A stretch of DNA of 13,926 nucleotides from Chroococcidiopsidaceae cyanobacterium CP_BM_RX_35 (GCA_019242465.1 JAFAVL010000777.1:1-13926), one strand, 5' to 3'; positions 1 through 8,099 are shown, counted from the first letter of the stretch. The notes: generated from the sequence alone by a model not told the origin. Program-made: numbers and translations.

Positions 1-1
1 A

Positions 2-1639
2 GAGCGGAAACACCAAATAGAAGTAGAAGAGAGTCGGCAGCGAGCGCAGCAGGATTTCCTGACACACATAGACAACGCCCTCAAGGGTGAATCAGTGGAG
101 TGGGACCGTCAAGACCGCCAGCGCTTAGAAGCATTAGAGCGGTACGCTGTTGTCATTGTAGAAGGAGTGCGAACAGGGAATCAAGACTCATTCGCTCGCT
201 CCTATCCCCCTCCAGCTCCCGTTCTGGAAACCCTGACGCTGTTAGGACGCCCTGGAACTCCTCAAGCAGCCTTTCAATTGCTGGTAGATATAGGTCTGTG
301 GAGTCCCCACGAGAATCTGTTTCTGCGACGCAGCCAAATCCCGGTTCAGTTCCCTAATAAGGTATTAGAAGTGGCGCAGCAGCGGTTAGACTCCCCGCCC
401 CCTGACCTGGACGTTTCATACCGCCTGGATCTAACTCATCTCAAGGTCTACACGATTGACGATGAGAGTACGAGCGAGATTGATGATGGAATAAGTTGTG
501 AATTGCTGGCGGATGGACGGCAACAGCTCTGGATACACATTGCTGACCCTACGCGTTGGCTACTACCAGAGGATGAATTAGATCTGGAAGCGCGGCGGCG
601 CGGCACAACAGTCTACTTGCCAACAGGGATGGTGCCAATGTTTCCACCAATGTTGGCAACAGGTCCAATGAGTCTGGTGCAAGGTCAGACATGCTGCGCT
701 CTGAGTTTTGGCGTGGTTTTGGATGCCTCAGGAGCAGTCCAGGATTATAGTATCCGTGCCAGTTTAATTAAGCCAACCTATCGTCTAACCTACGAAGATG
801 TGGATGAGATGCTGGAGTTGGGGGTACAGGCAGAGCCAGAAATTGCCGTGATCGCAACCTTGGCGCAACGTCGCTATGACTGGCGGCACTCCCAAGGAGC
901 GATTAGTATCCACCTGCCGGAGGCAATGATTAAAGTCCACAACGACGAGATTGCTATCCGGGTGCTAGATGACTCTTTGGCGCGAAAGTTAGTTGCAGAA
1001 ATGATGATTTTGGCAGGTGAGGTGGCTGGACGGTACGGTCAAGCCTATAGCATCGCCCTACCCTTTCGAGGGCAGCCTCAGCCGGAATTGCCACCTGAGG
1101 AAGAGCTGCTGCAACTACCTGCTGGTCACGTTCGTGCTTGTGCGATGCGTCGGTGTATGCCCAAAAGCGAAATGAGTATTTCTCCTGCTCGTCATGCTGG
1201 TTTGGGCTTAGATACCTACACACAGGCTACCTCTCCCATCCGTCGCTACAGCGATCTCCTCACACACTTTCAACTCAAAGCCCACCTGCGCGGTGAAGAT
1301 CCCCCGTTCTCAGCTGATCAGCTTAAAGAAGTGATGATGAGTGTCACCACAGCTTCTCAAGAAGTGACTTTGGTAGAACGGCAGACTAATCGATACTGGG
1401 GATTAGAATATCTTCGTCGGCATGCCGACGAAGCATGGCAAGCGTTAATGCTGATGTGGCTTAGAGAAGATAGCCGTTTGGGACTCATCTTAATTGAAGA
1501 TTTGGGACTACAGCTGCCAATGCCCTTCAAACGAGCTGTGGCACTAGGAGAACAAATTATAGTCAAAGTCACATACGTTGACCCTCGTCAAGACGTACTT
1601 CAGTTTCAAGAAATGACTTGTTTAGGCGCAGTGTCTTGA
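2..1639 (+). CDS. RNase II/R-family 3'-5' exoribonuclease, 5' end outside the window
   Basis: This is a processive hydrolytic exoribonuclease that degrades RNA from the 3' end in the cytoplasm. The reading frame is open to the left edge, and the codons before the GTG at 95 (KHQIEVEESRQRAQQDFL) read like family sequence, so that GTG is internal and the true start is upstream. The visible 545 codons hold an N-terminal helical and cold-shock-like part, then the RNB catalytic domain from about base 425. Metal-binding acids are the Asp at 458-460, the Glu at 476-478 and the Asp pair at 482-487 in TIDDESTSEIDDG. E. coli RNase II has Asp where this Glu sits. The RNA-end-binding signature TSPIRRYSDLL is near 1230-1261, and a short S1-like tail ends the protein. 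From memory, cyanobacterial members have about 670-690 residues, so roughly 140 are missing. It resembles the chloroplast/cyanobacterial branch. The family is certain; RNase II versus R naming is not. Confidence 0.93.
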   Translation, partial: ERKHQIEVEESRQRAQQDFLTHIDNALKGESVEWDRQDRQRLEALERYAVVIVEGVRTGNQDSFARSYPPPAPVLETLTLLGRPGTPQAAFQLLVDIGLWSPHENLFLRRSQIPVQFPNKVLEVAQQRLDSPPPDLDVSYRLDLTHLKVYTIDDESTSEIDDGISCELLADGRQQLWIHIADPTRWLLPEDELDLEARRRGTTVYLPTGMVPMFPPMLATGPMSLVQGQTCCALSFGVVLDASGAVQDYSIRASLIKPTYRLTYEDVDEMLELGVQAEPEIAVIATLAQRRYDWRHSQGAISIHLPEAMIKVHNDEIAIRVLDDSLARKLVAEMMILAGEVAGRYGQAYSIALPFRGQPQPELPPEEELLQLPAGHVRACAMRRCMPKSEMSISPARHAGLGLDTYTQATSPIRRYSDLLTHFQLKAHLRGEDPPFSADQLKEVMMSVTTASQEVTLVERQTNRYWGLEYLRRHADEAWQALMLMWLREDSRLGLILIEDLGLQLPMPFKRAVALGEQIIVKVTYVDPRQDVLQFQEMTCLGAVS

Positions 1640-1825
1640 GTCTAGTTAATCAAGAGGCAGGGTGCATGGGCGCAGGGGAGAGACCCTATGTATAAATTTG
1701 CACACGCTTGAATATTGACGCCTCGCACTGAGAGCTGCTAAATTTGGGGGTCTGTGACCACATGGTGTGGAGATATTTCTTCTTTCTCCCCTGCTCTTCT
1801 GCCCCCTTGCTTCTTTGGAAGTTGC
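1640..1825. other. Convergent intergenic region with purine-rich inverted repeat
   Basis: This gap separates the 3' ends of the exoribonuclease and cysE. GCAGGGGAGA at 1672-1681 is repeated inverted at 1785-1794, 103 bases apart. The right arm sits in a C/T-rich run (about 1778-1815) resembling the AGGGGAG-rich intergenic repeats common in cyanobacterial genomes. A small hairpin, CCACA-TGG-TGTGG, lies at 1758-1770. Either could help end transcription from both sides, but neither is a classic stem followed by a T tract. No gene is visible here. Confidence 0.4.
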
Positions 1826-2593
1826 TCAAATACCAGCACCATCTAGAAACTGCTGAATTGCTTGATCTCTAAGGCGACAGCTAGAAGCGACCTGGGTAGA
1901 GCCATCTAGTGAAGTAACAGCTCTTGATTCTGAGTGAATTAAGATAGGAGGGGAAGCCTGGTGTTGCTGTAACGTCTCTATCTGCTGCTCTAGCGACTCA
2001 ATCCGGTCCACTAAAGCCCGAATGACCTCAGCCTCTGAATCAGGTAGGCTACCATGCTCTAGGGGGTTGACCCGCACTCCAGAACGGTAAATAATGCGAC
2101 CCGGTACACCTACCACGGTACAGTCAGAAGGGACATTGCGCAGCACAACTGATCCGGCACCAATCCGAACATTATTGCCAATCTGAATATTGCCTAGGAC
2201 TTTAGCGCCCGCCCCGACTACCACATTGTCCCCTAGAGTAGGATGGCGCTTGCCACACTCTTTCCCAGTTCCTCCCAGGGTGACACCCTGATAAATCAAG
2301 GCATAGTCTCCTACAATCGCTGTTTCCCCAATGACTACCCCCATACCATGGTCCACAAAAAAACCCCTGCCGATAACCGCACCAGGGTGAATCTCAATTC
2401 CCGTCAGAAACCGAGCCAATTGAGAAATTAATCGAGGAATCAAGGGCAGACCAAACTTATGCAGCTTGTGAGCGAACCTGTGGAACAGGAGCGCTTGCAG
2501 ACCAGGATAGCAAAATAAGACCTCCAGCCAGTTGCGGGCAGCTGGGTCGCGCTCAAAGATGATGCGAAAATCAGCAAGCAGTGTAGGTAGCAC
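1826..2593 (-). CDS. cysE: Serine O-acetyltransferase
   Basis: It transfers acetyl from acetyl-CoA to L-serine, making O-acetylserine for cysteine synthesis in the cytoplasm. The 255-residue protein has the short N-terminal helical domain of cyanobacterial SATs (residues 1-65, with [12 protein letters not shown] at 13-24). A left-handed beta-helix of hexapeptide repeats follows (about 66-165). Expected catalytic histidines are H82 (VDHG) and H117 (KRHP), flanking GVTLGGTGK. The start is GTG at 2593: an in-frame TAG lies six codons upstream with no ATG between, and the protein then begins like its relatives. After the beta-helix comes a short coiled-coil-like stretch (about 190-212), a variable linker and a tail ending GAGI. 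A C-terminal Ile is the residue SATs insert into cysteine synthase, so complex formation is likely. It lies 52 bases downstream of the DUF3352 gene on the same strand and may be co-transcribed. Confidence 0.96.
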   Translation of the reverse strand: MLPTLLADFRIIFERDPAARNWLEVLFCYPGLQALLFHRFAHKLHKFGLPLIPRLISQLARFLTGIEIHPGAVIGRGFFVDHGMGVVIGETAIVGDYALIYQGVTLGGTGKECGKRHPTLGDNVVVGAGAKVLGNIQIGNNVRIGAGSVVLRNVPSDCTVVGVPGRIIYRSGVRVNPLEHGSLPDSEAEVIRALVDRIESLEQQIETLQQHQASPPILIHSESRAVTSLDGSTQVASSCRLRDQAIQQFLDGAGI

Positions 2594-2645
2594 GAGTTCT
2601 ACTTGGGGCTAAACACTCCATTATCTATCTTAACGCCCATCTCCA

Positions 2646-4364
2646 CTACGATGAACCACTAAAATTGAAGAATATACCGCCATTAAGCAATCCCTTCTCG
2701 CTGCCGTAACTACTTATTGTGAGCGATTGCAGGCGGCTGAAGAAGGGTTCTCCCAACACTTTCAGCAGTTTAAGGATAGGTAACTGGCGTTCTAAAATCC
2801 CCTGACTTGCTTTCCAGTCGAGGTATAAATAGCCCTTATTTGGTTGGGGAATGGGTTTAATGCTAGCCTGAAATTCCCGACTGTCAAGCAAGGAATGGCT
2901 TTGAGATGCCTTGAGCTTGCTCGACGACGGAACGTTGAGTACTGCATTCATTGCTTCAACAGAGGTCGTCAGAATTTCATAATTCCCTACTGCAGCGTGA
3001 ACTCCGTGCACCTTTGCTTTAAGCGTGATGGATGCTGTGTCTGAATTAGGGGAGGTAGCAGGTGCGGTAGTTAATTGCGTCCAAGCGGAGATTTTTTGCT
3101 CTCCCAGATTCAGGGAGCTAATACTGAGTCCTTGCTCTTTAGCAAGTTCGTCCAAATGCGCAACACCAGCTGTAGCAGCATCCGACTTTTCTACAACAAA
3201 CACCCAGTCAGGAGCCATTTGTTCTGAGTTAGGCAGCAATCCTAAGGCATATTCCCCTTGTACCCAGCTAAAAATATCCTGTGACAAGTCTATACCCCAA
3301 CGTGTCTGTAGTGCTGCTAAAGGTTGGCTCACCAATCGGGAGACAATCTCGGAGTCTGAACCCAATATCCCAGTTGAAATCTGTGTCCACAGTTGGTTCA
3401 AATTAGTATTTCCCAAACGGTTCAACTCTGAGCCAGAAATTGCTAAGCTAACTGCCGAGGGAACATACTGCAGCGCCTTGGCTGGTTGGGACAAATCAGC
3501 GGCGGGAGGGGCAGCATCCTCCTGGGTAGCGGCAGTCGTGAGTAAGGTCGTTTTAGCCGCGAATCCCTGGGAAGTCAGTTCTAAACCAATGAGCTGACTC
3601 TGAAATATTTCTCCATCAGGTTGGTTGCTAAGTATTGAGGATGAAGCAGCAAGATTTAGGAAAGCCATGCCAATCCGTCGAGTTGGCAACAAAGTCAGGG
3701 CTTGCTGGTATTGGCTAGAACTGCTCAAGCCGAGATCGGGAGCTTGGACGTTGTTAATTGCCTCCCGTAGTACGTTGGGATGGTTGGCAAACAGGACGAA
3801 GCGATCGCCTACCACAGCTCCAGACAGCCCTTTAAGTTCTTTTGTGTCTGACTGAGATTGGGGCGGGTCATAAATCAGCTTGACACCTTTATATTGTTCG
3901 GTTCCTAACTCCGTGCCAGCAATCGCTCGTTTGGCAAACAGTGCCTGGAGGAATTCGCGGCTTTTGTTAGAGTCGGTTGTTGAGAGAGCCATGAGATACC
4001 CTGGTTGCCTCCCATTCTCGGCATTACGGTCCATATCTGGACTCGTGATCGCTAGAGTAATTTCGTTCCCTAACCAGGGTTGAAGATCGCGTTGATATTC
4101 CAAACCAGTGCTAGCCAGCAAGTTTGTCTTTAGCTGGTTCAGCGAACGCTGCTTCCTGCTTAAACGGTCTGGGTTCACTAGTAAAGACACCATAGCTGGT
4201 GCCTGTTTTGGCACGAACATAGCAGCGGCTGGAGTCGCCTGGTTGCCGCCTTGAAATCGGGTAAGTGGACTTCCTTGCCCTAACAATTGACAGCCACTGA
4301 TACCCGTCAACAGCAGCACGACGACACCGGCTGCCAGAAAGTAAAAGAATGAGCGTCGCTTCAT
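2646..4364 (-). CDS. DUF3352-domain lipoprotein of unknown function
   Basis: A large cyanobacterial envelope protein recognised from its overall pattern as DUF3352; no biochemical role is known to me. With the ATG at 4364 it has 572 residues. It opens with a basic MKRR, a hydrophobic stretch and the lipobox ISGC (Cys25), so it should be a lipoprotein anchored outside the cytoplasm. The body carries family-like blocks such as AAMFVPKQAPAMVSLLVNP near the start, LGNEITLAI, and GYLYLDWKA near the end, suggesting two similar halves of mixed alpha/beta fold. The frame extends upstream to an ATG at 4436, adding 24 residues (MISLKLLKVKALARYCRMQPGQN...) that would put a non-signal segment before the signal peptide. 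I therefore prefer 4364. The rhodanese gene is divergent, 99 bases away; cysE lies 52 bases downstream. Confidence 0.85.
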   Translation of the reverse strand: MKRRSFFYFLAAGVVVLLLTGISGCQLLGQGSPLTRFQGGNQATPAAAMFVPKQAPAMVSLLVNPDRLSRKQRSLNQLKTNLLASTGLEYQRDLQPWLGNEITLAITSPDMDRNAENGRQPGYLMALSTTDSNKSREFLQALFAKRAIAGTELGTEQYKGVKLIYDPPQSQSDTKELKGLSGAVVGDRFVLFANHPNVLREAINNVQAPDLGLSSSSQYQQALTLLPTRRIGMAFLNLAASSSILSNQPDGEIFQSQLIGLELTSQGFAAKTTLLTTAATQEDAAPPAADLSQPAKALQYVPSAVSLAISGSELNRLGNTNLNQLWTQISTGILGSDSEIVSRLVSQPLAALQTRWGIDLSQDIFSWVQGEYALGLLPNSEQMAPDWVFVVEKSDAATAGVAHLDELAKEQGLSISSLNLGEQKISAWTQLTTAPATSPNSDTASITLKAKVHGVHAAVGNYEILTTSVEAMNAVLNVPSSSKLKASQSHSLLDSREFQASIKPIPQPNKGYLYLDWKASQGILERQLPILKLLKVLGEPFFSRLQSLTISSYGSEKGLLNGGIFFNFSGSS

Positions 4365-4463
4365 AAGATTTTGCCCTGGCTGCATTCGACAATACCGCGC
4401 AAGTGCCTTAACTTTCAAGAGCTTCAAGGATATCATTAGTCATGATGCACGAAATCAAATATC

Positions 4464-4871
4464 ATGTCAGCGCAATTTTTTAGTCAACCTATCCCTCAAA
4501 GTTCCGCTCTTAGCGGCTCCAGCGGCGCGCTCCCGCAAGCTCAAATTAGCGTTGAGGAACTCGCTCAACGCTTGCAAACGGGTGACTCAAAGGAGCTTCA
4601 GTTGCTGGATGTGCGGGAACCAGAGGAAGTGGTGATCGCCCAGTTGGCAGGCTTTGAAAACCTACCCCTGAGTCAATTTGCTGACTGGGCTACAGCGATC
4701 ACCACCCGCTTTAACCCAGAGACTGAAACACTAGCGCTCTGCCATCACGGCATTCGCTCTGCCCAGATGTGCCAGTGGTTACGGACTCAAGGATTCAAGA
4801 ATGTTAAAAATATCGCTGGTGGTATTGATGCCTATTCAGTTCAAGTCGATCCCACTATTCCGCGATATTAA
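4464..4871 (+). CDS. Single-domain rhodanese-like protein
   Basis: A 135-residue rhodanese domain. Such proteins carry a persulfide on a loop cysteine and hand sulfur to acceptors, or act as sulfur carriers. The substrate cannot be told from sequence. The domain starts near residue 28 (ISVEELAQRL) with the LLDVREPEE motif (47-55). The active loop is CHHGIRS (93-99), with Cys93 present, so it should be active. The usual NIAGGIDAYS segment (117-125) follows. Residues about 13-27 (SSALSGSSGALPQAQ) form a Ser/Gly/Ala linker encoded by an unusually GC-rich stretch with a hairpin; it looks like an in-frame insertion between the first 12 residues and the domain. The gene is divergent from the DUF3352 gene. 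No signal peptide is visible, so it is probably cytoplasmic. Confidence 0.9.
   Translation: MSAQFFSQPIPQSSALSGSSGALPQAQISVEELAQRLQTGDSKELQLLDVREPEEVVIAQLAGFENLPLSQFADWATAITTRFNPETETLALCHHGIRSAQMCQWLRTQGFKNVKNIAGGIDAYSVQVDPTIPRY
4504..4538. repeat. GC-rich palindromic stretch inside the rhodanese gene
   Basis: CCGCT-CTT-AGCGG (4504-4516) forms a perfect 5-base stem. It is followed by a second AGCGGC at 4521-4526, a GCGCGC and a CCCGC. It is richer in G+C than the flanking codons and encodes low-complexity linker residues. It resembles the small GC-rich palindromic elements of cyanobacterial genomes, but I see no second copy in this window. Confidence 0.35.
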
Positions 4872-4956
4872 TTGCCATCCCTACTCAGAAGTGCTATTCA
4901 GCCACTAAGGATTTTGTTATCTTATATAAACTCAACGCTCTGCCGGAGGCAGCTCC

Positions 4957-4979
4957 TTAGCTTACGTTGAGCAAGCTAA
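4957..4979. promoter_or_regulatory. Inverted repeat upstream of hrcA, candidate operator
   Basis: TTAGCTT, nine bases, then AAGCTAA: a perfect 7-base inverted repeat 69 bases before the hrcA start. Its outer five bases (TTAGC/GCTAA) and nine-base spacer match the layout of the HrcA operator CIRCE (TTAGCACTC-N9-GAGTGCTAA), but the arms are shorter and the inner bases differ. It may be an autoregulatory site or a chance palindrome. Confidence 0.35.
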
Positions 4980-5048
4980 ATTTAATTTCTTCTAGCGTCA
5001 TACCAAGATTTTTTAAAGCCCAACTGAATTTCGCCTCTGCAACCGACT

Positions 5049-6140
5049 ATGCAAGTGCAGCTTAATACTCGGCAACAGCAAATCCTTTGGGCGACGGTGC
5101 GCCATTACATTGCCACCGCCGAACCAGTAGGTTCAAAAGCTCTGGTAGAAGAGTACAACCTTCGTGTCAGTCCCGCCACCATTCGCAATGCCATGGGCGT
5201 GCTAGAAAAGGTAGGACTACTCTATCAACCCCATACCTCAGCTGGTAGGGTGCCTTCAGACTCTGGCTACCGAATTTATGTTGACCAGCTGCTTGTACCT
5301 TCTGACATCCTGACACGTCGGGTAGAACAGGTATTCCAAGATCAACTGAGATGGGAAGATTGGAGCATAGAAGCCATACTGCAAGGAGCCGCACAGATCC
5401 TTGCCACGGTCAGTGGCTGCATCAGCCTGATTACAATGCCTCAAACTAGTACAGCTCAATTACGACACCTACAGCTGGTACAGATCGATCCGGGGCGAGT
5501 AATGCTGATTGTAGTGACAGATGCTTATGAGACACGATCAGCGTTAATGCAGTTGCCGCAAGCAGATGACGAAACACCGCCCGATCCAGAAGTGGTAGAG
5601 CGGGAGTTACAAATTCTTTCTAACTTTTTAAATAGTCAGCTGCGGGGGCGCTCGATCTCTGAGTTGGCAGCGCTTGATTGGAGTCAGCTAGACCAAGAAT
5701 TCCAACGCTATGGCGATTTTTTAAAAACATTTCTTGCAGATTTAACCCGTCGAACTCGACCACCCGCTGCCACGCAAATTATGATTCGTGGCGTTGCTGA
5801 GGTACTGCGCCAACCCGAATTTTCTGAGTTGCAGCAGGTGCAGACAATCATCCACATGTTGGAAGCAGAGCAAGAGCAACTGTGGCCTTTAATCTTTGAA
5901 CAACAGTCAGAGGTGGAAGCCACACCAAGGCAACGGGTGACGGTACGGATTGGCGCAGAAAACCCGTTAGCACCAATCCGTACCTGTACGTTAATCTCTT
6001 CCACATACAAGCGAGGTACTTTACCAGTGGGAAGTGTGGGAGTGCTAGGACCAACTCGTATGGATTACGAGACAGCGATCGCTGTGGTAGAAGCTGCCGC
6101 CGATTACCTATCTGAGGCGTTGAGCGAGTTGAATTCATAA
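5049..6140 (+). CDS. hrcA: Heat-inducible transcriptional repressor HrcA
   Basis: A cytoplasmic DNA-binding repressor of chaperonin genes. It binds CIRCE operators, and GroEL helps keep it active. The 363-residue protein has the family's usual length. Its N-terminal winged helix (about 1-80) includes [17 protein letters not shown] (41-49) and [14 protein letters not shown] (62-75). A GAF-like core with an inserted dimerisation domain follows, and the closing signature GPTRMDY is at 334-340. The ATG at 5049 gives the normal N terminus. The 177-base upstream gap carries an inverted repeat with CIRCE-like spacing. No chaperone gene lies in the window, so its targets (typically groESL and groEL2 in cyanobacteria) are elsewhere. 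A membrane-protein gene follows after 8 bases and is probably co-transcribed. A HIP1 octamer lies within the gene at 6075-6082. Confidence 0.96.
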   Translation: MQVQLNTRQQQILWATVRHYIATAEPVGSKALVEEYNLRVSPATIRNAMGVLEKVGLLYQPHTSAGRVPSDSGYRIYVDQLLVPSDILTRRVEQVFQDQLRWEDWSIEAILQGAAQILATVSGCISLITMPQTSTAQLRHLQLVQIDPGRVMLIVVTDAYETRSALMQLPQADDETPPDPEVVERELQILSNFLNSQLRGRSISELAALDWSQLDQEFQRYGDFLKTFLADLTRRTRPPAATQIMIRGVAEVLRQPEFSELQQVQTIIHMLEAEQEQLWPLIFEQQSEVEATPRQRVTVRIGAENPLAPIRTCTLISSTYKRGTLPVGSVGVLGPTRMDYETAIAVVEAAADYLSEALSELNS

Positions 6141-6148
6141 TTAGATAT

Positions 6149-6826
6149 ATGGTTAGAAAAATTGGATTTTGGTTGCTGTGGCTGGGATTTGTCACCTATG
6201 CTTTTTTGCTGGCTCCTCCCGAGCAGCCCAATACATTTGAGCTGATTAAACATCTTTCCATTGGTCAGTGGGAAGGTGTCAATCCCCTCATAGTATCTCT
6301 ATTCAATATCATGGGGGTTTGGCCGATGATTTACAGTTGCCTGCTGTTTATTGATGGCAGGGCGCAAAAAATATCGGCTTGGCCTTTTGCTACTTTTTCC
6401 TTTGGCGTAGGTGCTTTTGCTCTTTTGCCCTACTTAGCTCTGCGCGAACCAAATCCAGAGTTTCCAAAGGAAAAGAACGCTTTCCTGAAGTTGCTGGATT
6501 CGCGCTGGACTGGTATCGCTCTGACTATTGGCGCGGCGATTCTCGTTGCCTATGGGTTCAAGAACGGAGACTGGGGAAATTTCGTGCAACAGTGGCAAAC
6601 TAGCCGCTTCATCCACGTCATGAGCCTAGATTTTTGTCTACTTTGCCTATTATTTCCTGCGCTATTAGGAGATGACATGGCGCGTCGAGGGCTGAAAAAT
6701 CCTCAATTATTCTGGTCAGTAGCACTAATCCCGCTATTTGGTCCCCTGCTGTATCTATGTCTACGTCCACCTTTGCCTACTTCAGATACAAAAGTGGTTT
6801 CTAACCAGCAGCCAGCTCCTAACTAA
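6149..6826 (+). CDS. Conserved six-helix membrane protein, unknown function
   Basis: A 225-residue integral membrane protein that I recognise only as the kind conserved in cyanobacteria; I assign no function. Hydrophobic segments are at about 5-21, 47-68, 78-99, 119-137, 154-173 and 186-206. Notable polar motifs are LFNIMGVWPMIYSCLLF in segment 2, DSRWTG before segment 4 and LIPLFGPLLYLCLRPPLP at the end. The C-terminal tail is polar and proline/glutamine-rich. It starts 8 bases after the hrcA stop with no strong Shine-Dalgarno sequence, so it is probably translated from the hrcA transcript. Nothing in it links it directly to heat shock. Confidence 0.85.
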   Translation: MVRKIGFWLLWLGFVTYAFLLAPPEQPNTFELIKHLSIGQWEGVNPLIVSLFNIMGVWPMIYSCLLFIDGRAQKISAWPFATFSFGVGAFALLPYLALREPNPEFPKEKNAFLKLLDSRWTGIALTIGAAILVAYGFKNGDWGNFVQQWQTSRFIHVMSLDFCLLCLLFPALLGDDMARRGLKNPQLFWSVALIPLFGPLLYLCLRPPLPTSDTKVVSNQQPAPN

Positions 6827-6871
6827 GATCGAGGAAAGACGCATCTAGGATGTTCGCTGGAGGAATACGGC

Positions 6872-7180
6872 ATGGTGGTTAATCATTTTCAAACCGAACA
6901 ACAGCCTGACTCAACATTTAGACGTGCAGTTCCACCCTTGGAGAGCGGCGATCGGCTGACTCGCCCTGAGTTTGAGCGGCGCTATAACGCTATGCCTCAT
7001 CTTAAAAAAGCCGAACTCATCGAAGGAGTTATCTACGTACCAGCTGCTTTAGGATTTAGGAGTCATGCTCAACCTCATGCAAATCTAATGATTTAGTTGG
7101 GGACATACAAAGTATCAACGGTGCTGGCAGTCCTGCAGCAAGGAGTAAAGTCGCTTGAGCATGAGGCGTTCGTGCAGTAG
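6872..7180 (+). pseudogene. Uma2-family (DUF820) nuclease pseudogene
   Basis: The first 74 codons are a clear Uma2/DUF820 N terminus ([18 protein letters not shown], then [13 protein letters not shown]), with a good ribosome site GGAGGA at 6859-6864. An in-frame TAG at 7094-7096 stands where relatives have Trp (family WLGTYK, here *LGTYK). The same frame then runs on as LGTYKVST and jumps straight to VLAVLQQGVKSLEHEAFVQ, which is the usual C-terminal end of the family, before a TAG at 7178-7180. The catalytic PD-(D/E)XK core between these two parts, about 100 codons or more, is missing, with a junction near 7120. So two lesions are present: a nonsense codon and an in-frame internal deletion. 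Uma2 genes occur in many copies per cyanobacterial genome. No active enzyme can be made from this copy. Confidence 0.85.
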
Positions 7181-7497
7181 TTGTCAGCGCGATCGTAGAA
7201 CTGCAGCTAGAGTTACTATCTATTTCAGCTAGTTTTTATGCTAGCAAAAGCATCAAAGTAGAACAGACTCAAATTGATCAAAGCCTAATTTAATGATGCT
7301 TTGAGAGCGAAACTTGCTAATTCCAATAACTTTATCAAGCCAAATCAGTAAGAGCTTCTCTTCACCGCTCTAAAGGACTATTTTCATATCTGCTAACGAT
7401 AGCAAAAACAATAATTCACTTACGTGATAAACAGTTATTTTAAAACTATTCTTCTAGTAGAATTAGGTAACAAAAAATGCTGGAATAGCTGCTTTTA
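7181..7497. other. AT-rich non-coding stretch
   Basis: No gene or recognisable remnant is visible on either strand. The stretch is clearly more AT-rich than the housekeeping genes. An inverted repeat, AAAGCATCA (7247-7255) and TGATGCTTT (7294-7302), spans 38 bases, and a 7-of-8 match to HIP1 (GCGATCGT) lies near 7189. Insertion-sequence ends cannot be shown. Confidence 0.4.
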
Positions 7498-7629
7498 TTA
7501 AATTTCAAATAACGCTGCGGTATGCTTCAAAACGTCTAAATCGAGCGGATGCACACCAGCTAGTAAAGTGCTTGTCAAGTCAGGCTCAGGACCAGGACTA
7601 GGGCAATTCACAGTTAATCTCTCCAGCAT
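7498..7629 (-). CDS. Small ORF of 43 codons, uncertain
   Basis: An ATG-to-TAA frame (MLERLTVNCPSPGPEPDLTS at its start, HTAALFEI at its end). It overlaps the last codons of the Shedu-like pseudogene in another frame. The sequence is not low-complexity and reads like protein, and there is GGATG-rich sequence before the ATG, but I recognise no family. It may be the start of a second gene that once overlapped the nuclease gene, or chance. Treat as doubtful. Confidence 0.2.
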   Translation of the reverse strand: MLERLTVNCPSPGPEPDLTSTLLAGVHPLDLDVLKHTAALFEI

Positions 7630-8099
7630 CCATAATACTACGGATCAAGGCATCATAAGTTCTAATTTGAAGATAAGGGACGTTTTTATTATGTCATGCT
7701 TTTAACCTTTGTTTTTTCTCATTAATCTTAAACTCTTTTTCTCTTCCAATAATCAAAATTCCTTTTGGCTCTGTGAATGTCGAGATGTCAAAAGCATCTC
7801 TGATCGTTTCTTGATTAGTAATGCAGTAGTCAATATATCTAGCAAGCTGATTTATACCTCTATTTGCTGAATCGCTGAATCTGAAGTCTCCATTTCTCAT
7901 CCTCAATCCAAACATTCTCGTTAGCACCTTTCAGTTCCAAGCTCCACCATGTAATTCCATTTGAGTTATCCCCTGCCAACAAATAATCAGGTTTCAAACC
8001 TTTCGTTTGTGAGCTAACACGAGGACGAATAAGTTGTTGTGGTAGCTATGCACCGTGATGTCCTGTAGAAAAGAAAGTAGCTTGGATATCTCTCTTTGA
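7598..8099 (-). pseudogene. Shedu-like (DUF4263) nuclease pseudogene
   Basis: Reading the minus strand from about 8099 gives KRDIQATFF, a TAG (8046-8048), then QQLIRPRVSSQTKGLKPDYLLAG and WWSLELKGANENVW. Here the Asp at 7986-7988 and the ELK Glu (7935-7937) and Lys (7929-7931) match a PD-(D/E)XK active site. The frame then shifts by one base. Removing one A from the run at 7893-7895 joins it to NGDFRFSDSANRGINQLARY...EPKGILIIGRE, the hallmark C-terminal block of DUF4263. A TGA (7694-7696) stands where Trp is expected, and the frame continues through NKNVPYLQIRTYDALIRSIM to a TAG at 7598-7600. So there are at least three lesions, plus a missing N terminus. Intact Shedu proteins are anti-phage nucleases. 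A 77-codon piece (7694-7927) stays open but lacks the catalytic motif. Confidence 0.8.

Noticed and set aside
3025..3597. 190-codon plus-strand ORF
   Set aside because: It lies wholly antisense to the DUF3352 gene, has no family-like content, and reflects that gene's codon bias.
4111..4392. 93-codon minus-strand ORF near the DUF3352 start
   Set aside because: It is a shifted frame within the DUF3352 gene and lacks that gene's signal peptide and lipobox.
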